A DNA stretch of 64,000 nucleotides from Pseudomonadota bacterium (GCA_021851405.1 JAJZDW010000013.1:18114-82113); one strand, 5' to 3'; counted from the stretch's first letter, positions 7,977 through 17,256 are shown. A program made the numbers and translations. Notes: generated by a model from the letters alone, not told the origin.

Positions 7977-10900
7977 CTAGGGAGCCAACGGGCTCGACAG
8001 GGCCATCAGAAACGGTGCCACCGGCACCGAGGCGAGCACGTGGCCGGAGGCCGTCTGGATGAGCACACAGCGGCCGCTCTGGCTGTCGATCACGTACGCC
8101 TCGCGGCCGTCGCGGCGGAAGGCGACCCCGATCGGGCCGGGTCCGACGCGGAGCGGCGCGCTCTCGGCGCCGCTCGCGGTGTGGATGACGCTCAGGGTAT
8201 CGACGGCCGTGTTGGCCACATAGAGTCTCTTTCCATTCGGCGAGAGGGCGAGCGCGTGCGGTGAGAGGCCCGTGGCGAACGGCTTGCCGGCCTGTCCCGC
8301 GGCGGTCTGGATCGGCAGCACTTGGTGCGCGAGCGTGTCGATCACGTACAGGGTGCGGCCGTCGGGACTGACCGCGAGCGCGGTCGGACTGGCGCCGGCG
8401 GGGAAGGTGGCGCGCACCTTGCGCGTACCCGTATCGATCAGCGTCACGGTGTTCGAGCCCTGATCGCTCACATAGAGCGTGTGTCCGTGGGGCCCGAGCG
8501 CGAGTCCGGCCGGAGCGCTACCCACCGCGATCGGCGCACCCGCCTGGCGCGTCGTGGTGTCGATCGGCTCGACCGTGTTGCTGCCGCCGTTGGCCACCCA
8601 GAGCGTGTGGTTCCCGCGACCGATGGCGAGCGCAGTCGGGCCGGCCCCCACGGTGAGGGTGGCGAGAACGGTGTGCGTGTGTCCGTCGATCATCGAGACG
8701 GTGTTCGAGCTCTGGTTCGCCACGTAGATGCGGGTTCCCGCGGCGTTCGTGACCACCGCATCCGGGTTCTCACCGACGGCGATGCTCGGACCGCTCGCAC
8801 GGGTGGCCGGATCGAAGGGCACGACCGTGTTGTCCGCGAAGCTCGCCAGATACAGCAGCGGCAGCACCTGACCGGCCGGTGCGGTGCGCACGATGAGCGC
8901 GGTGGCCGGCAGACGCGCCCCGTGGGCGACACGGGCGCGCAGTGCAATGCGGTAGTAGCCGGGCCGAGTGCCGGTGTGGGCACTGACGGTGAGGGGCACG
9001 GCATGCGTCTCGCCGGGGCCGATCACGAGGTGGCCGCCAGCCGGGTGCACGCGCAGGCCGGCCGGTGCGATCGCATGCCAGCGCACCGTCGTGGCGGCGG
9101 CGTCGCGTGGGTCGGTGAGCACGAACGAGGCGACCGCCGAGTGCCCCGGCAGCACGAGCGTGCGGCGCTTCAGCGTGTGCCAGCTCGCGGCCGTCGCGGC
9201 CGGGAAATGCGGCGTGCCTGCGGTGTAGGACGGCGGCGCATCCTGCGCGGCCGTCCCCCAGAGCAGGTCGGGGGTTCGTGCGAGCGTGAAGTGCAGCCGC
9301 ACCGTGCCGTGCAGCGGCAGGGCGAGCCAGGTGTGCTCGGTGCCGTGCCCGTTGACGGTGAGCGCATGCACGTACGGGCGGTTCGCCGCGGCGCCCGGGG
9401 CGCTGATGCGCACCGTGAGACCGCCCGGAGAGGCGATGACGATGTGCGGGAACAGCGGGCTGCCGACCACCAGCCCGCGTACGGGCGGGTTCTGCGGGTA
9501 CAGGCCGATCGCCGACCAGACGTACCAGGCGCTCATCGTGCCGAGGTCATCGTTGCCGGGGATGCCCGCCGGGGTGTCGTTGTAGAGCGTGTCGATCGCG
9601 GTGCGCACGATCTCCTGGGTGCGCCAGGGTGCACCGGCGTTCAGGTACACCCACGGCGAGCCGAGGCTCGGTTCATTGCCGAGCCAGGCGTTCGGGGCGG
9701 CCTGGCCCGCATTGAGGTGGGTGAAGAACGCATCGAGCCGCCGGCGCGCCGCGGCACGACCGCCCATCGCATCGATCAGGTCGTGCAGATCCTGCGGCAC
9801 CATCCAGGTGTACTGGGCCGCGTTGCCTTCCTGGAAGCCGCGCTGGCCGTTGGAGTTGATCGGCGTCGCGACGAACGCGCCGGTTGCATCGCGCGCGCTG
9901 ATCAGCCCGGTCGCAGTGTCGAACACGTTCTGCCAGTTCATCGAGCGGCGCAGGAAGCGCCGGGCGAGGCGCATCGCGCCGTTCTCCCCGGCGAGCCGCG
10001 CGATGGCGAAGTCGTCATCGGCGTACTCGAGCGTCTCGGACGATCCGTTCGGCACCGGCGCCGAGGAGGTGGTGCGGTCATCGGACAGGTAGCCCTGGCG
10101 CAGGTATTGCTTCAGGCCGGGCCGCTCCACGTACCAGCCCTGGCCGGGCGGGGAGTGCGTGTCCGTCGCCCCTTTGACCATCTCGTGCAAGGCTTCGGGG
10201 ACGTTGAAGTCGCGCGCCCCGAACGCCCAGCCGCCCGCGAGGATGATGTCGGCCGCATCGCCGCCCATCACGCCCGTGTAACCGTTCTCGAGCGGCCACT
10301 TCGCCAGCCAGCCGCCCTGATGTCCTTCGTCGAGCAGCGACTGCATCATGTCGCTCGCGCGGTGCGGGGCGAGCACTGCGAGCAGCGGCACGTCGGTGCG
10401 GTAGATGTCCCAGCCCGAGTAGTTGGCGTACTCGTCATGATGGGCCGCCAGGCGATGGATCCGGTCATCGAAGCCGCGATACTCGCCGTTCACGTCGCTG
10501 TAGAGCGTCGGGGAGAGCAATGCGTGATACAGCGCGGTATAGAAGGTGGCTTGCTCCGCGCGCGTGCCGCCGCTGATCTGGATGCGCCGCAGCAGGCCGT
10601 TCCAGATCGTCGTGGCGCGCTTGCGGGTCGCTCGCACGTGCCAGCGGTCCGGTGCGGCGCGCAGATTCTCGAGCGCATCGGCGCGGCTGACGTAGGAGAT
10701 GGCCACTTCCACCTTGACGGTGCGGTGTTGGGCGGTAGCGAAGCTGACCCAGCCGCCGGTGCCGACGCCGCGCATGCTGCGCGCGCCGGGGTATACGCGG
10801 GCGCCCCGCCAGGCGCCCGAGGCGCTCATCGGGCGGCTGAAGCGCGCCACGAAATAGATCGTGTAGAGATCCGGAGCGCCGCAGAACGCCCCGCCGGTCG

Positions 10901-11522
10901 CCGAACCGCTCACCTGGCGGGGCGAGTCGACGCGAAAGTGCGCGGCAGTGACCCCGGCCTGGTTGGAGGAGACATTGAAGAGGAGATTGCCCGCACGGCC
11001 CGCCGGGAAGCTGAAACGGCCAAGTCCCGTGCGGCGCGTGACGGTGAGCTCGGCGCCGATTCCGGCGCGTGCGAAGCGCAGCGCGTACCAGCCGGGTGAG
11101 CCGTGCTCATCGGCATGCACCAGCGGCAGCGTGGCGCTCGCCGGCGCGGTGATCGCACCGCTCGTCGGCAGGATGCGGATATCCCCAGCCACCGAGCAGC
11201 CCGGGCCGCTCAAGTGGGTGAGGCTGAAGCCCGTGATCGCGGAGTCCGTATAGTTGTATCCGCCCCCGGCCGGTGCGCTCGGGGTGTCCGGACTCCACTG
11301 GATCATGCCCAAGGGCAGACTCGCCCCCGGGAAGGTGTCGATCGGTCCGCCGACGGCGGTGCCCGAGGTCCCGACGAACACATTCACCCGGGCGGCGGGG
11401 TCGCTCACCGTGGCGACCGCGGGGGCGGCGCTCGCCAGGCCCGCGGTGCCCGCGAGCAGCACCACCGCGGTGAGAAGCGCAGGAGAACTCGAACGCAGAG
11501 CAGTCGGCAGGACGGGTCTCAT
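7977..11522 (-). CDS. Secreted GH92 alpha-mannosidase-like protein fused to a YVTN beta-propeller
   Basis: This 1181-residue protein begins with a Sec signal peptide (about residues 1-32, ending in LASAA). Residues about 40-770 are a glycoside hydrolase family 92 module: VNVFVGTSGTAVGGPIDTFPGASLPLGM, GFSLTHLSGPGC, the YSGWDIYRTDVPLLAVLAP region, GMSAWYVWSAIGLYPQNP and PYVHALTVNG are hallmarks of calcium-dependent exo-alpha-mannosidases. An Ig-like linker follows, then from about residue 885 seven repeats of the VANQSSNTVSMID type, forming a YVTN/lactonase-like beta-propeller. GH92 enzymes trim alpha-1,2/1,3-mannosides; the propeller may bind surface or glycan partners. A hairpin follows the stop. 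The fusion is unusual, and the true substrate is unknown. Confidence 0.88.
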   Translation of the reverse strand: MRPVLPTALRSSSPALLTAVVLLAGTAGLASAAPAVATVSDPAARVNVFVGTSGTAVGGPIDTFPGASLPLGMIQWSPDTPSAPAGGGYNYTDSAITGFSLTHLSGPGCSVAGDIRILPTSGAITAPASATLPLVHADEHGSPGWYALRFARAGIGAELTVTRRTGLGRFSFPAGRAGNLLFNVSSNQAGVTAAHFRVDSPRQVSGSATGGAFCGAPDLYTIYFVARFSRPMSASGAWRGARVYPGARSMRGVGTGGWVSFATAQHRTVKVEVAISYVSRADALENLRAAPDRWHVRATRKRATTIWNGLLRRIQISGGTRAEQATFYTALYHALLSPTLYSDVNGEYRGFDDRIHRLAAHHDEYANYSGWDIYRTDVPLLAVLAPHRASDMMQSLLDEGHQGGWLAKWPLENGYTGVMGGDAADIILAGGWAFGARDFNVPEALHEMVKGATDTHSPPGQGWYVERPGLKQYLRQGYLSDDRTTSSAPVPNGSSETLEYADDDFAIARLAGENGAMRLARRFLRRSMNWQNVFDTATGLISARDATGAFVATPINSNGQRGFQEGNAAQYTWMVPQDLHDLIDAMGGRAAARRRLDAFFTHLNAGQAAPNAWLGNEPSLGSPWVYLNAGAPWRTQEIVRTAIDTLYNDTPAGIPGNDDLGTMSAWYVWSAIGLYPQNPPVRGLVVGSPLFPHIVIASPGGLTVRISAPGAAANRPYVHALTVNGHGTEHTWLALPLHGTVRLHFTLARTPDLLWGTAAQDAPPSYTAGTPHFPAATAASWHTLKRRTLVLPGHSAVASFVLTDPRDAAATTVRWHAIAPAGLRVHPAGGHLVIGPGETHAVPLTVSAHTGTRPGYYRIALRARVAHGARLPATALIVRTAPAGQVLPLLYLASFADNTVVPFDPATRASGPSIAVGENPDAVVTNAAGTRIYVANQSSNTVSMIDGHTHTVLATLTVGAGPTALAIGRGNHTLWVANGGSNTVEPIDTTTRQAGAPIAVGSAPAGLALGPHGHTLYVSDQGSNTVTLIDTGTRKVRATFPAGASPTALAVSPDGRTLYVIDTLAHQVLPIQTAAGQAGKPFATGLSPHALALSPNGKRLYVANTAVDTLSVIHTASGAESAPLRVGPGPIGVAFRRDGREAYVIDSQSGRCVLIQTASGHVLASVPVAPFLMALSSPLAP

Positions 11523-11680
11523 GGGGGGCTCCCTGGGGTGCTGCGGAGGCGCTAGGGTACCCTCATCAGACCGGGACGCAAGGCACGTCGCCGGTTGGCG
11601 CGGGGGCGGAGCGGGCCGGCGTGTATATTAGAAAAAACTGATATGATCGGCGCACCGACCATCGCCGAGGTCTGCCCATC

Positions 11681-12073
11681 ATGATGCACTCTGCGCAGGA
11701 TCATTCCGCTCGCCGCGACGGTACGCTGCACGAGCTGATTCCGGTGGAGGTCCACGCCTTGCTGCAGGCGCGCCAGGCCGTGCTGATCGATGTCCGCGAG
11801 CCCGGAGAATTCGATGCCGAGCGCATTCCCGGCGCGCTGTTGTTTCCGCTCTCCGGGTTCGATCCGCAGTGTCTGCCGCTCGAGAACGGCCGGCGGATCA
11901 TCTTTCAGTGCGGGACCGGGCGCCGCTCGGCGCTCGCGGCCCACCAGGTGCTCGCGCTCGGCCATGCCGAGGCGACGCATCTGGCCGGCGGCATCAGCGC
12001 GTGGAAGCGGGCCGGACTTGCGGTCACGCGCTTCGATCCGGCGAGCGGGGAGGTCAGAACCGTGCGCGGCTGA
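11681..12073 (+). CDS. Single-domain rhodanese (sulfurtransferase)
   Basis: This 130-residue protein has one rhodanese fold: LIDVREPGEFDAERIPGA near the N-terminus and the active-site loop FQCGTGRRS with the catalytic cysteine at about residue 78, then HLAGGISAWKRAGLAV. The CGTGRRS loop is of the CxxGxR type seen in GlpE/PspE-like and sulfide-linked rhodaneses. It would move sulfane sulfur to thiol acceptors in the cytoplasm, fitting a sulfur-oxidising lifestyle. A GAGG ribosome site lies upstream of ATGATG. The region before it, TATTAGAAAAAACTGATATGAT, is strikingly AT-rich and offers TATGAT as a -10. It stands alone, between two divergent or convergent neighbours. Confidence 0.85.
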   Translation: MMHSAQDHSARRDGTLHELIPVEVHALLQARQAVLIDVREPGEFDAERIPGALLFPLSGFDPQCLPLENGRRIIFQCGTGRRSALAAHQVLALGHAEATHLAGGISAWKRAGLAVTRFDPASGEVRTVRG

Positions 12074-12190
12074 GGCCTCTGGCGACTCGGGGATCTGCGT
12101 GCCCGTCGCACCCGAAGCCTGCGCCGCTCGGGCCGCTGACCTTGATGGAGAAGATGTGCCTCGGCCGGGGGACGCCGGGAGGGTGGCGGT

Positions 12191-12841
12191 TCACCGGCCG
12201 GGCAGGACGGCCGGCGGGTGGAACGCGGGGACGTTGCCGACCGCGGTGATTTCGTAGACCTCGCGTGCGTAGCGGCCGCCGAGCGCCACGCCGCTCGCCC
12301 CGACGACCAGTCGCAACAGAGCGCCGCTGCCGTCGGCGACGCATGCGGTGAAGGTTTCTCCGAAGTTCGAGCCGGCCGCGGCCCGCAGCGTCCAGGTGTC
12401 GCCGGCCAGACCCGCCTGGCGGCAGGGGCCGCCGCGCCGCAGGCGCACGCCGCTGGCGCGGGTCATGGCGTAGAACTGACGGGCAAAGGAGGGCAGGTTG
12501 GTCTGTGCATACCGGCCCGGTGGATCGGCATGTGCGAACCAGCGCGAGCCGAAATGCACGTAGCTTTGCGCACCGATGTGCAGGACGGTGAAACCGCTGG
12601 TGCTCGCCCAGTTCTCGGGACTGTGCACCTGCGTGCGGATCGTCATGGGGTGAGCGCCGGTGCCGCTGGTGAGGCGCGCGCGATAGTTGGTGAGCGACCC
12701 GAGCGCGCGCAGCGAGAGGGTCGCGGGCCCGCTCTGAGCCGCGGGGGCCGCGGTGCCGGATCGGGCGCAGCCGCCGAGGACGAGGGTGCTGGTGAGTGCA
12801 AAGGCGAGCGCAAGGGCGAGAGTACTACTGCGAAACGTCAT
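12191..12841 (-). CDS. Predicted lipoprotein of unknown function
   Basis: This 216-residue protein starts with a lipoprotein signal ending in the lipobox LGGC at about residue 25, so it should be lipid-anchored in the outer or inner membrane. The mature part (residues 45-205) includes SLTNYRARLTSGTG, SYVHFGSRWFAHADPPGRYA and a single later Cys pair. The overall look, a beta-rich domain asking about a small-molecule or polymer side chain, resembles LolA/LprG-like folds only vaguely; I do not recognise a family. It is transcribed opposite to the rhodanese and divergently from the SDR gene. No function is proposed. Confidence 0.6.
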   Translation of the reverse strand: MTFRSSTLALALAFALTSTLVLGGCARSGTAAPAAQSGPATLSLRALGSLTNYRARLTSGTGAHPMTIRTQVHSPENWASTSGFTVLHIGAQSYVHFGSRWFAHADPPGRYAQTNLPSFARQFYAMTRASGVRLRRGGPCRQAGLAGDTWTLRAAAGSNFGETFTACVADGSGALLRLVVGASGVALGGRYAREVYEITAVGNVPAFHPPAVLPGR

Positions 12842-12991
12842 GCGAGGTCTTTCGAGAGGGGGCGCGCGAAGGTTGGGCTGCGAGGGCTTCTACCATCGTG
12901 CGCCGTATCGCTCAAGGGTATACGCCGAGTCGCGTCGGCGGGAGGTACAATGCCGCGCGCTTGATCCGCAAGCACAGCAGGACGATTCGCA

Positions 12992-13738
12992 ATGAACGCG
13001 AAGGCCGGGGATCTTCAGGGGCGCGTGGCACTGGTGACGGGCAGCTCGCGCGGCATCGGCCGGGCGATCGCGCTGGCACTCGGAGACGCAGGCGCCGATG
13101 TGGCGGTCAACTGTCGCACCCAGGCCGGACACGCCGAGGAGGTGGTGACGGCGCTGCGGGCGATGGGGCGACGGGCCATCGCGGTGGTGGCCGACGTGTC
13201 GGTGCGCGAGGCGGTCGAGGACATGGTGGTGCGCATCGGCCGGGAACTAGGCCCGATCGACCTGCTGGTGAACAACGCGGGCATCGCCAACGTTCGCGGC
13301 CTCGACGATCTCGATGAGGCGGAGTTCGACCGCGCCCTCGCGGTGAACCTCAAATCGGCGTTTCTGTGCACGCAGGCGGTGCTGCCGTCGATGCGTGCGC
13401 TGCGCCGCGGGCGCATCATCAATATTTCCTCGGTGGCCGCGCGCGGCCCCGGTGTGGTCGGCGTCCATTACAACGCCGCCAAGGCGGGCCTGGAAGGGCT
13501 CACGCGCGGCTACGCCGCGCGGCTCGCGGCCGAGGGCATCACCGTCAACGCCGTTGCACCGGGTCCGATCGACACCGACATGGCCGGGCCGCTCCTGCAG
13601 ACCGATGTCTTTCGGCACATCCCGGTCGGGCGGCTCGGCGCAGCGGAGGAGGTCGCCCAGGTGGTGCTGATGGTCATCGGCAACCCCTTCATCACCGGGC
13701 AGACCATCGGCGTCAACGGCGGCATCCTCCTCGGCTGA
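12992..13738 (+). CDS. SDR-family oxidoreductase (FabG-like)
   Basis: This 248-residue classical short-chain dehydrogenase has the cofactor motif TGSSRGIG at about residues 16-23, NNAG near 91, catalytic Ser in INISSVAARG, and YNAAK with the catalytic Tyr and Lys near 157-161. The C-terminal FITGQTIGVNGGILLG is typical of 3-oxoacyl-ACP reductases. It would reduce a carbonyl with NADPH in the cytoplasm; a fatty-acid or related substrate is likely but cannot be fixed. No acyl carrier protein or synthase lies nearby, so it is probably an accessory FabG paralogue rather than the housekeeping enzyme. It is followed 45 bases later by the zinc transporter operon but is separated from it by the operator-like palindrome. 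Confidence 0.85.
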   Translation: MNAKAGDLQGRVALVTGSSRGIGRAIALALGDAGADVAVNCRTQAGHAEEVVTALRAMGRRAIAVVADVSVREAVEDMVVRIGRELGPIDLLVNNAGIANVRGLDDLDEAEFDRALAVNLKSAFLCTQAVLPSMRALRRGRIINISSVAARGPGVVGVHYNAAKAGLEGLTRGYAARLAAEGITVNAVAPGPIDTDMAGPLLQTDVFRHIPVGRLGAAEEVAQVVLMVIGNPFITGQTIGVNGGILLG

Positions 13739-13761
13739 GGCGGCGCGTGGACGGCTACGAG

Positions 13762-13776
13762 TGATACAATGTATCA
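13762..13776. promoter_or_regulatory. Fur/Zur-family operator-like palindrome
   Basis: TGATACAATGTATCA is a perfect 7-1-7 inverted repeat, the architecture bound by Fur, Zur and PerR proteins. It lies directly before the first gene of the zinc-type ABC operon whose last gene encodes a Fur-family regulator, and it contains TACAAT, a good -10 hexamer. Binding would block the promoter when metal is plentiful. It also overlaps the upstream candidate start codon (13769). Confidence 0.65.
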
Positions 13777-13783
13777 TTCAGGC

Positions 13784-14725
13784 ATGGGCACGCTCGGAGC
13801 ATCCGGTTCGAAGTTGCGCGGAGGGCTCGCGGCGGCGCTGGTGCTGCTGCTCGCCGGCTGCGGTGGCGCACCCCACCGCGGGCCGCCGCTGGCGATCGGC
13901 GTCGAGAGCCAGTATGCCGACGTGCTGCGTCAGATCGGCGGGCCGTACATCCGCGTGCGCGCCGTCCTCAGCAACCCCAACACCGATCCGCACGCGTTCG
14001 AGGCGAGTCCCGCGGTGGCGCGCGAGGTCTCCGGCGCCGCGCTGGTCGTGATGAACGGCCTGGGCTACGACGCGTGGATCAGACGCATCATGGCGGCCGC
14101 ACCGGTGGCGCACCGGCAGGTGATCGATGTGCGCCGTCTGTTGGATCTTCCAGCCGACACCGTCAATCCGCACCTCTGGTACGACCCGCGCACGATGCCC
14201 GCGGTGGCCGTCGCCGCCGCCCATGCCTTCAGCGCGCTCGACCCGGCCCATGCGGTGTATTTCGAGACGCAGGCGCAGCGCTTCGACGCCTCACTGCACG
14301 CCTGGCGCGCTGCGCTGCGGGCCTTCCGGGCGCATCACGGCGGCACCCCGGTCGCGGTGAGCGAGCCGGTGGCGAACGCGCTGCTCGAGGCGGCGGGCTG
14401 TCGCATCGTGACGCCGCTCGCGCTGCAGCTGGCGGTGATGAACGGCACCGATCCGTCGCCACAGGACGTGGCCGTGCAGCGAGCGCTGCTGCGCCAGCAT
14501 CAAGTGCAGGTGCTGGTGTACAACCAACAGGTGACCGACCCGCTCACCGCCTCGTTCCTGCAGCTGGCGCACGCGGCGCACATTCCGGTGGTTGGCGTGT
14601 ACGAGACGCTGCCGCAGGGCTATCACTATCAGGGCTGGATGCTCGCCGAGCTGCAGGCGTTGCGCGCCGCGGTGACGCAGGGAGTCTCGACCCGCAGGCT
14701 CGGTCCGCCAGCGGGGGCGCCGTGA
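13784..14725 (+). CDS. znuA: Zinc-type ABC transporter, metal-binding lipoprotein (ZnuA-like)
   Basis: This is a cluster A-I solute-binding protein with a lipoprotein signal (LLLAGC). Metal-site motifs are DPHAFEASP (first His), NPHLWYDP (second His), VSEPVANALLEAAGC where many relatives have a third His, and GVYETLPQGYHYQGWM with the acidic ligand. The Glu-for-His exchange in the third motif occurs in a known COG0803 subgroup. The track starts at 13769, but that ATG lies inside the operator palindrome; I prefer the ATG at 13784, giving 313 residues. The stop overlaps the ATPase GTG start. It would capture Zn2+ (or Mn2+) outside the inner membrane for import. Confidence 0.83.
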   Translation: MGTLGASGSKLRGGLAAALVLLLAGCGGAPHRGPPLAIGVESQYADVLRQIGGPYIRVRAVLSNPNTDPHAFEASPAVAREVSGAALVVMNGLGYDAWIRRIMAAAPVAHRQVIDVRRLLDLPADTVNPHLWYDPRTMPAVAVAAAHAFSALDPAHAVYFETQAQRFDASLHAWRAALRAFRAHHGGTPVAVSEPVANALLEAAGCRIVTPLALQLAVMNGTDPSPQDVAVQRALLRQHQVQVLVYNQQVTDPLTASFLQLAHAAHIPVVGVYETLPQGYHYQGWMLAELQALRAAVTQGVSTRRLGPPAGAP

Positions 14726-15543
14726 GCGGCACAGCGGCGCTCAGCGTGGAGGGCGCCTGCGTTGCGCTCGGCGGACGCTCGGTGCTGCGCGAGGTGACCT
14801 TTGGTCTCGAGCCGGGGGAGTTCTGTGCGCTGATCGGGTCGAACGGTTCGGGCAAGACGACGCTGCTGCGCGCCATTCTCGGCTTCCTGCCGCTTGCCGC
14901 GGGCCGCATCCGTCTTAACGGTGTCGTGGGTGCACCGGGCCCGATCGGCTACGTCCCGCAGAAGATCGCGCTCGATCCGGCCTTGCCGCTGCGCGCGCGC
15001 GACGTCGTGACGCTCGGGCTCGACGGGGCGCGGCTCGGCCTCTCGTGGCCCTCCAAGGCCCGGCGCATCGAGGTCGATCGGATGCTGCGGGCGGTCGGCG
15101 CCGACGGGTTCGCCGAGCAGCGCATCGGGCTGCTCTCCGGCGGCCAGCAGCAGCGGGTGCTGGTGGCGCATGCCCTTGTGCGCCGACCCAAACTGCTGCT
15201 GCTCGATGAGCCGCTGGCGAACCTCGATGTGCGCAGCAGCGCCGAGATCGTCGCGCTGCTGCGGCGCCTCTCGCGCGAGTACGGCGCGGCGGTGCTGCTC
15301 TCGGCGCACGACATGAACCCGCTGCTGAGCGCGATGGACCGGATCGTGTACCTCGCCAACGGCGCAGCGGTGGCGGGGCGTCCGGAAGAGGTCGTGCGCA
15401 CGGAGGTGTTGAGCAGTCTCTACGGCTATCACGTCGATGTGGTGCGGGTGCACGGCCGCGTGGTGGTGGTGGCGGCCGAAGCCGGCGAGCAGATCCACGA
15501 GGCCGTGGCTCGCGACCCGGTGCACACCGCGAGCGTGCCGTAG
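14722..15543 (+). CDS. znuC: Zinc-type ABC transporter ATPase (ZnuC-like)
   Basis: This 273-residue ABC ATPase has Walker A GSNGSGKT, Q-loop YVPQK, signature LSGGQQQR, Walker B LLLLDEP and the switch His in LSAHD. The start is a GTG at 14722 that overlaps the binding-protein stop (GTGA); the tracked ORF begins far upstream in another gene's frame. It would power metal import together with the two permeases that follow. The protein-to-permease order and motifs match ZnuABC/ABC-3 systems. Substrate choice of zinc over manganese rests on the linked Zur-like regulator. Confidence 0.87.
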   Translation: MSGTAALSVEGACVALGGRSVLREVTFGLEPGEFCALIGSNGSGKTTLLRAILGFLPLAAGRIRLNGVVGAPGPIGYVPQKIALDPALPLRARDVVTLGLDGARLGLSWPSKARRIEVDRMLRAVGADGFAEQRIGLLSGGQQQRVLVAHALVRRPKLLLLDEPLANLDVRSSAEIVALLRRLSREYGAAVLLSAHDMNPLLSAMDRIVYLANGAAVAGRPEEVVRTEVLSSLYGYHVDVVRVHGRVVVVAAEAGEQIHEAVARDPVHTASVP

Positions 15544-15558
15544 CGGGCGCGGCGCACC

Positions 15559-16449
15559 ATGTCCATCCTGTTGTCCGCGATCGAGTTCCTGCACAACGAA
15601 CCGGTGCGCGTCGCGCTCATCGTCGGCGGCGGGGCCGCGCTCGTGTGCGCCGTCGTGGGTGTTGCCACGGTGATGCAGCGCCAGTCCTTCGCCGGTCACG
15701 CGCTGGCGGATGTCAGCAGCGCGGGCGGTTCGGCGGCCTATCTGCTCGGTCTGAACCCGCTGCTCGGTTTCCTCGGACTTGCGGCCGCGGCCGCCGGGGT
15801 TCTGGAGTGGTCGGAGATCCGCGAGGCGCGCGAGCGTGACCTGCTCACCGGCGTGGTGCTCGGCGCCGGACTCGGGCTCGCCGCGCTGCTGCTGTATTTC
15901 GCCGCGACGGTGCGCAACGCGAGCGGCGCGGCGCTCACCGTGCTGTTCGGATCGATGTTCACCATTCCCGCGACGATCGTGCCGCTGGCACTGGCCGTCA
16001 CGGTCGTGGCGCTCACCGTGAGCGCGCTCGTGCATCGACCGCTGCTGGTGAGCGCGGTGTCGGTCGATCTGGCGCGGGCGCAAGGCATCCGCGTGCGCGC
16101 GGTGTCGCTCGCCCATGCGCTCGCGCTGGCGCTGGCCGTCGCGCTCGCGGCCATGACCGTCGGGGCCATCCTCTCCACGGCGCTGTTGATCGGACCGGCG
16201 GCCGCGGCGCTGCGCGTGGCGCGTCGTCCGGCGGCGGCCGTGGCGCTCGCCGCGGCGATCGGGCTCGGCGCAACCTGGGGCGGGATCATCCTCGCCTATG
16301 AGAGCTTCTATTGGACGCCGGGGCGCGGGTGGCCGGTCAGCTTCTTCATCGTCGCGCTGGTCTTCGCCGCGTATCTGACCGCCGGGGTGCTCGCGACGCA
16401 TGGGCCGCGGCGCGCCGCGGCCCATCCCTCCGGCTGCGAGGCGCACTGA
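15559..16449 (+). CDS. znuB: ABC-3 family metal permease, subunit 1 (ZnuB-like)
   Basis: This 296-residue polytopic protein has about eight to nine helices. It carries MQRQSFAGHALADVSSAGGSAAYLLG, the ABC-3 permease motif that contacts the ATPase, then VDLARAQGIRVRAVSLAHA and ILSTALLIGPAAAALRVAR. It is the longer of two consecutive permease genes, and follows the ATPase by 15 bases. It forms the transmembrane channel for Zn2+ import, probably paired with the next gene product. ZnuB transporters usually use one permease gene, so a heterodimer is suggested here. Confidence 0.85.
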   Translation: MSILLSAIEFLHNEPVRVALIVGGGAALVCAVVGVATVMQRQSFAGHALADVSSAGGSAAYLLGLNPLLGFLGLAAAAAGVLEWSEIREARERDLLTGVVLGAGLGLAALLLYFAATVRNASGAALTVLFGSMFTIPATIVPLALAVTVVALTVSALVHRPLLVSAVSVDLARAQGIRVRAVSLAHALALALAVALAAMTVGAILSTALLIGPAAAALRVARRPAAAVALAAAIGLGATWGGIILAYESFYWTPGRGWPVSFFIVALVFAAYLTAGVLATHGPRRAAAHPSGCEAH

Positions 16450-16450
16450 G

Positions 16451-17245
16451 GTGTTCGCCCCTTTCATGCTGCATGCCTGGCTGGTCGCCACGATGGTGGC
16501 GATCGTCGGCGGCGCGGTCGGGTTCTTCGTGGTGGCGCGGCGTGCGGCGTTCGCGGCTCACGCGCTGCCGCTCGGAGCCTTCCCCGGCGCGGCGGTGGCG
16601 AGCCTGCTCGGGGTGAACGAGCTGTTCGGACTGGCGCTGTTCAGCGGCGTCGGGGTCATCGCGATTACGCAACTGCAGCGCGGGGAGCGGCGCGAGGTGG
16701 CGAGCGCCCTGTGGCTCGCATTGGCACTCGCGGTGGGCGTGCTGCTGCTCAGCCTCTCCGGCGCCTACGCCCAGAGTCTCTACGGGTTGTTGTTCGGTGA
16801 GGTGCTCGGGATCAGCCGAGCGCAGGTGCTCGGAGTCGCGCTGCTGAGTGCGCTGGCGCTGGCGCTGCTCGCGCTGTTGGCCCGTCCGCTGCTGCTCGAG
16901 TCGCTGTCGGGCGATCTGGCCGCCGCGGCGTTCGGGCGGGCCCGCTCCCTGGAGGGCGCTTTCCTGCTCATCGTGGCGCTCTCGACGGCGATGGCGGTGC
17001 CGGTGGTCGGCGCGCTGCTCGTGTTCAGCCTGATGGTCGGCCCGGCGAGCGGTGCGCGCGCCTACACGGATCGACCGTGGCGCGCGCTGCTGCTCTCGGT
17101 GCTCCTGTCACTGGCGGTGGTGTGGTCGGCGCTGGCGCTGACCTACCTGACCGACGGGCCGGTGGGTTTTTTCGTCGGCGCGCTGAGTGCGGTGTGCTAC
17201 GTGGCCGGTCGGCGGCGCAGCCTGCGCGCCGGGGCCGGATCCTGA
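16451..17245 (+). CDS. ABC-3 family metal permease, subunit 2
   Basis: This is a second ABC-3 permease of about 264 residues starting at a GTG (16451) one base after the first permease stop; an ATG at 16466 is an alternative. Motifs are VARRAAFAAHALPLGAFPGAAVASLLG and LSTAMAVPVVGALLVFSLMVGPASGARAY, the family's C-terminal signature. It most likely dimerises with the preceding subunit. Two-permease ABC-3 operons are known in some proteobacteria and actinobacteria. The following regulator gene starts 11 bases after its stop. Confidence 0.82.
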   Translation: MFAPFMLHAWLVATMVAIVGGAVGFFVVARRAAFAAHALPLGAFPGAAVASLLGVNELFGLALFSGVGVIAITQLQRGERREVASALWLALALAVGVLLLSLSGAYAQSLYGLLFGEVLGISRAQVLGVALLSALALALLALLARPLLLESLSGDLAAAAFGRARSLEGAFLLIVALSTAMAVPVVGALLVFSLMVGPASGARAYTDRPWRALLLSVLLSLAVVWSALALTYLTDGPVGFFVGALSAVCYVAGRRRSLRAGAGS

Positions 17246-17256
17246 GGGGCGTGCGG

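Noticed and set aside
8322-11099. 925-residue plus-strand ORF
   Set aside because: Lies antisense to the GH92-propeller gene; its Arg/Gly-rich, low-complexity sequence is the typical shadow of a high-GC gene and shows no domain.
14629-16491. 620-residue minus-strand ORF across the metal transporter genes
   Set aside because: Shadow of the znuC-like ATPase and permease genes, with no domain or plausible start.
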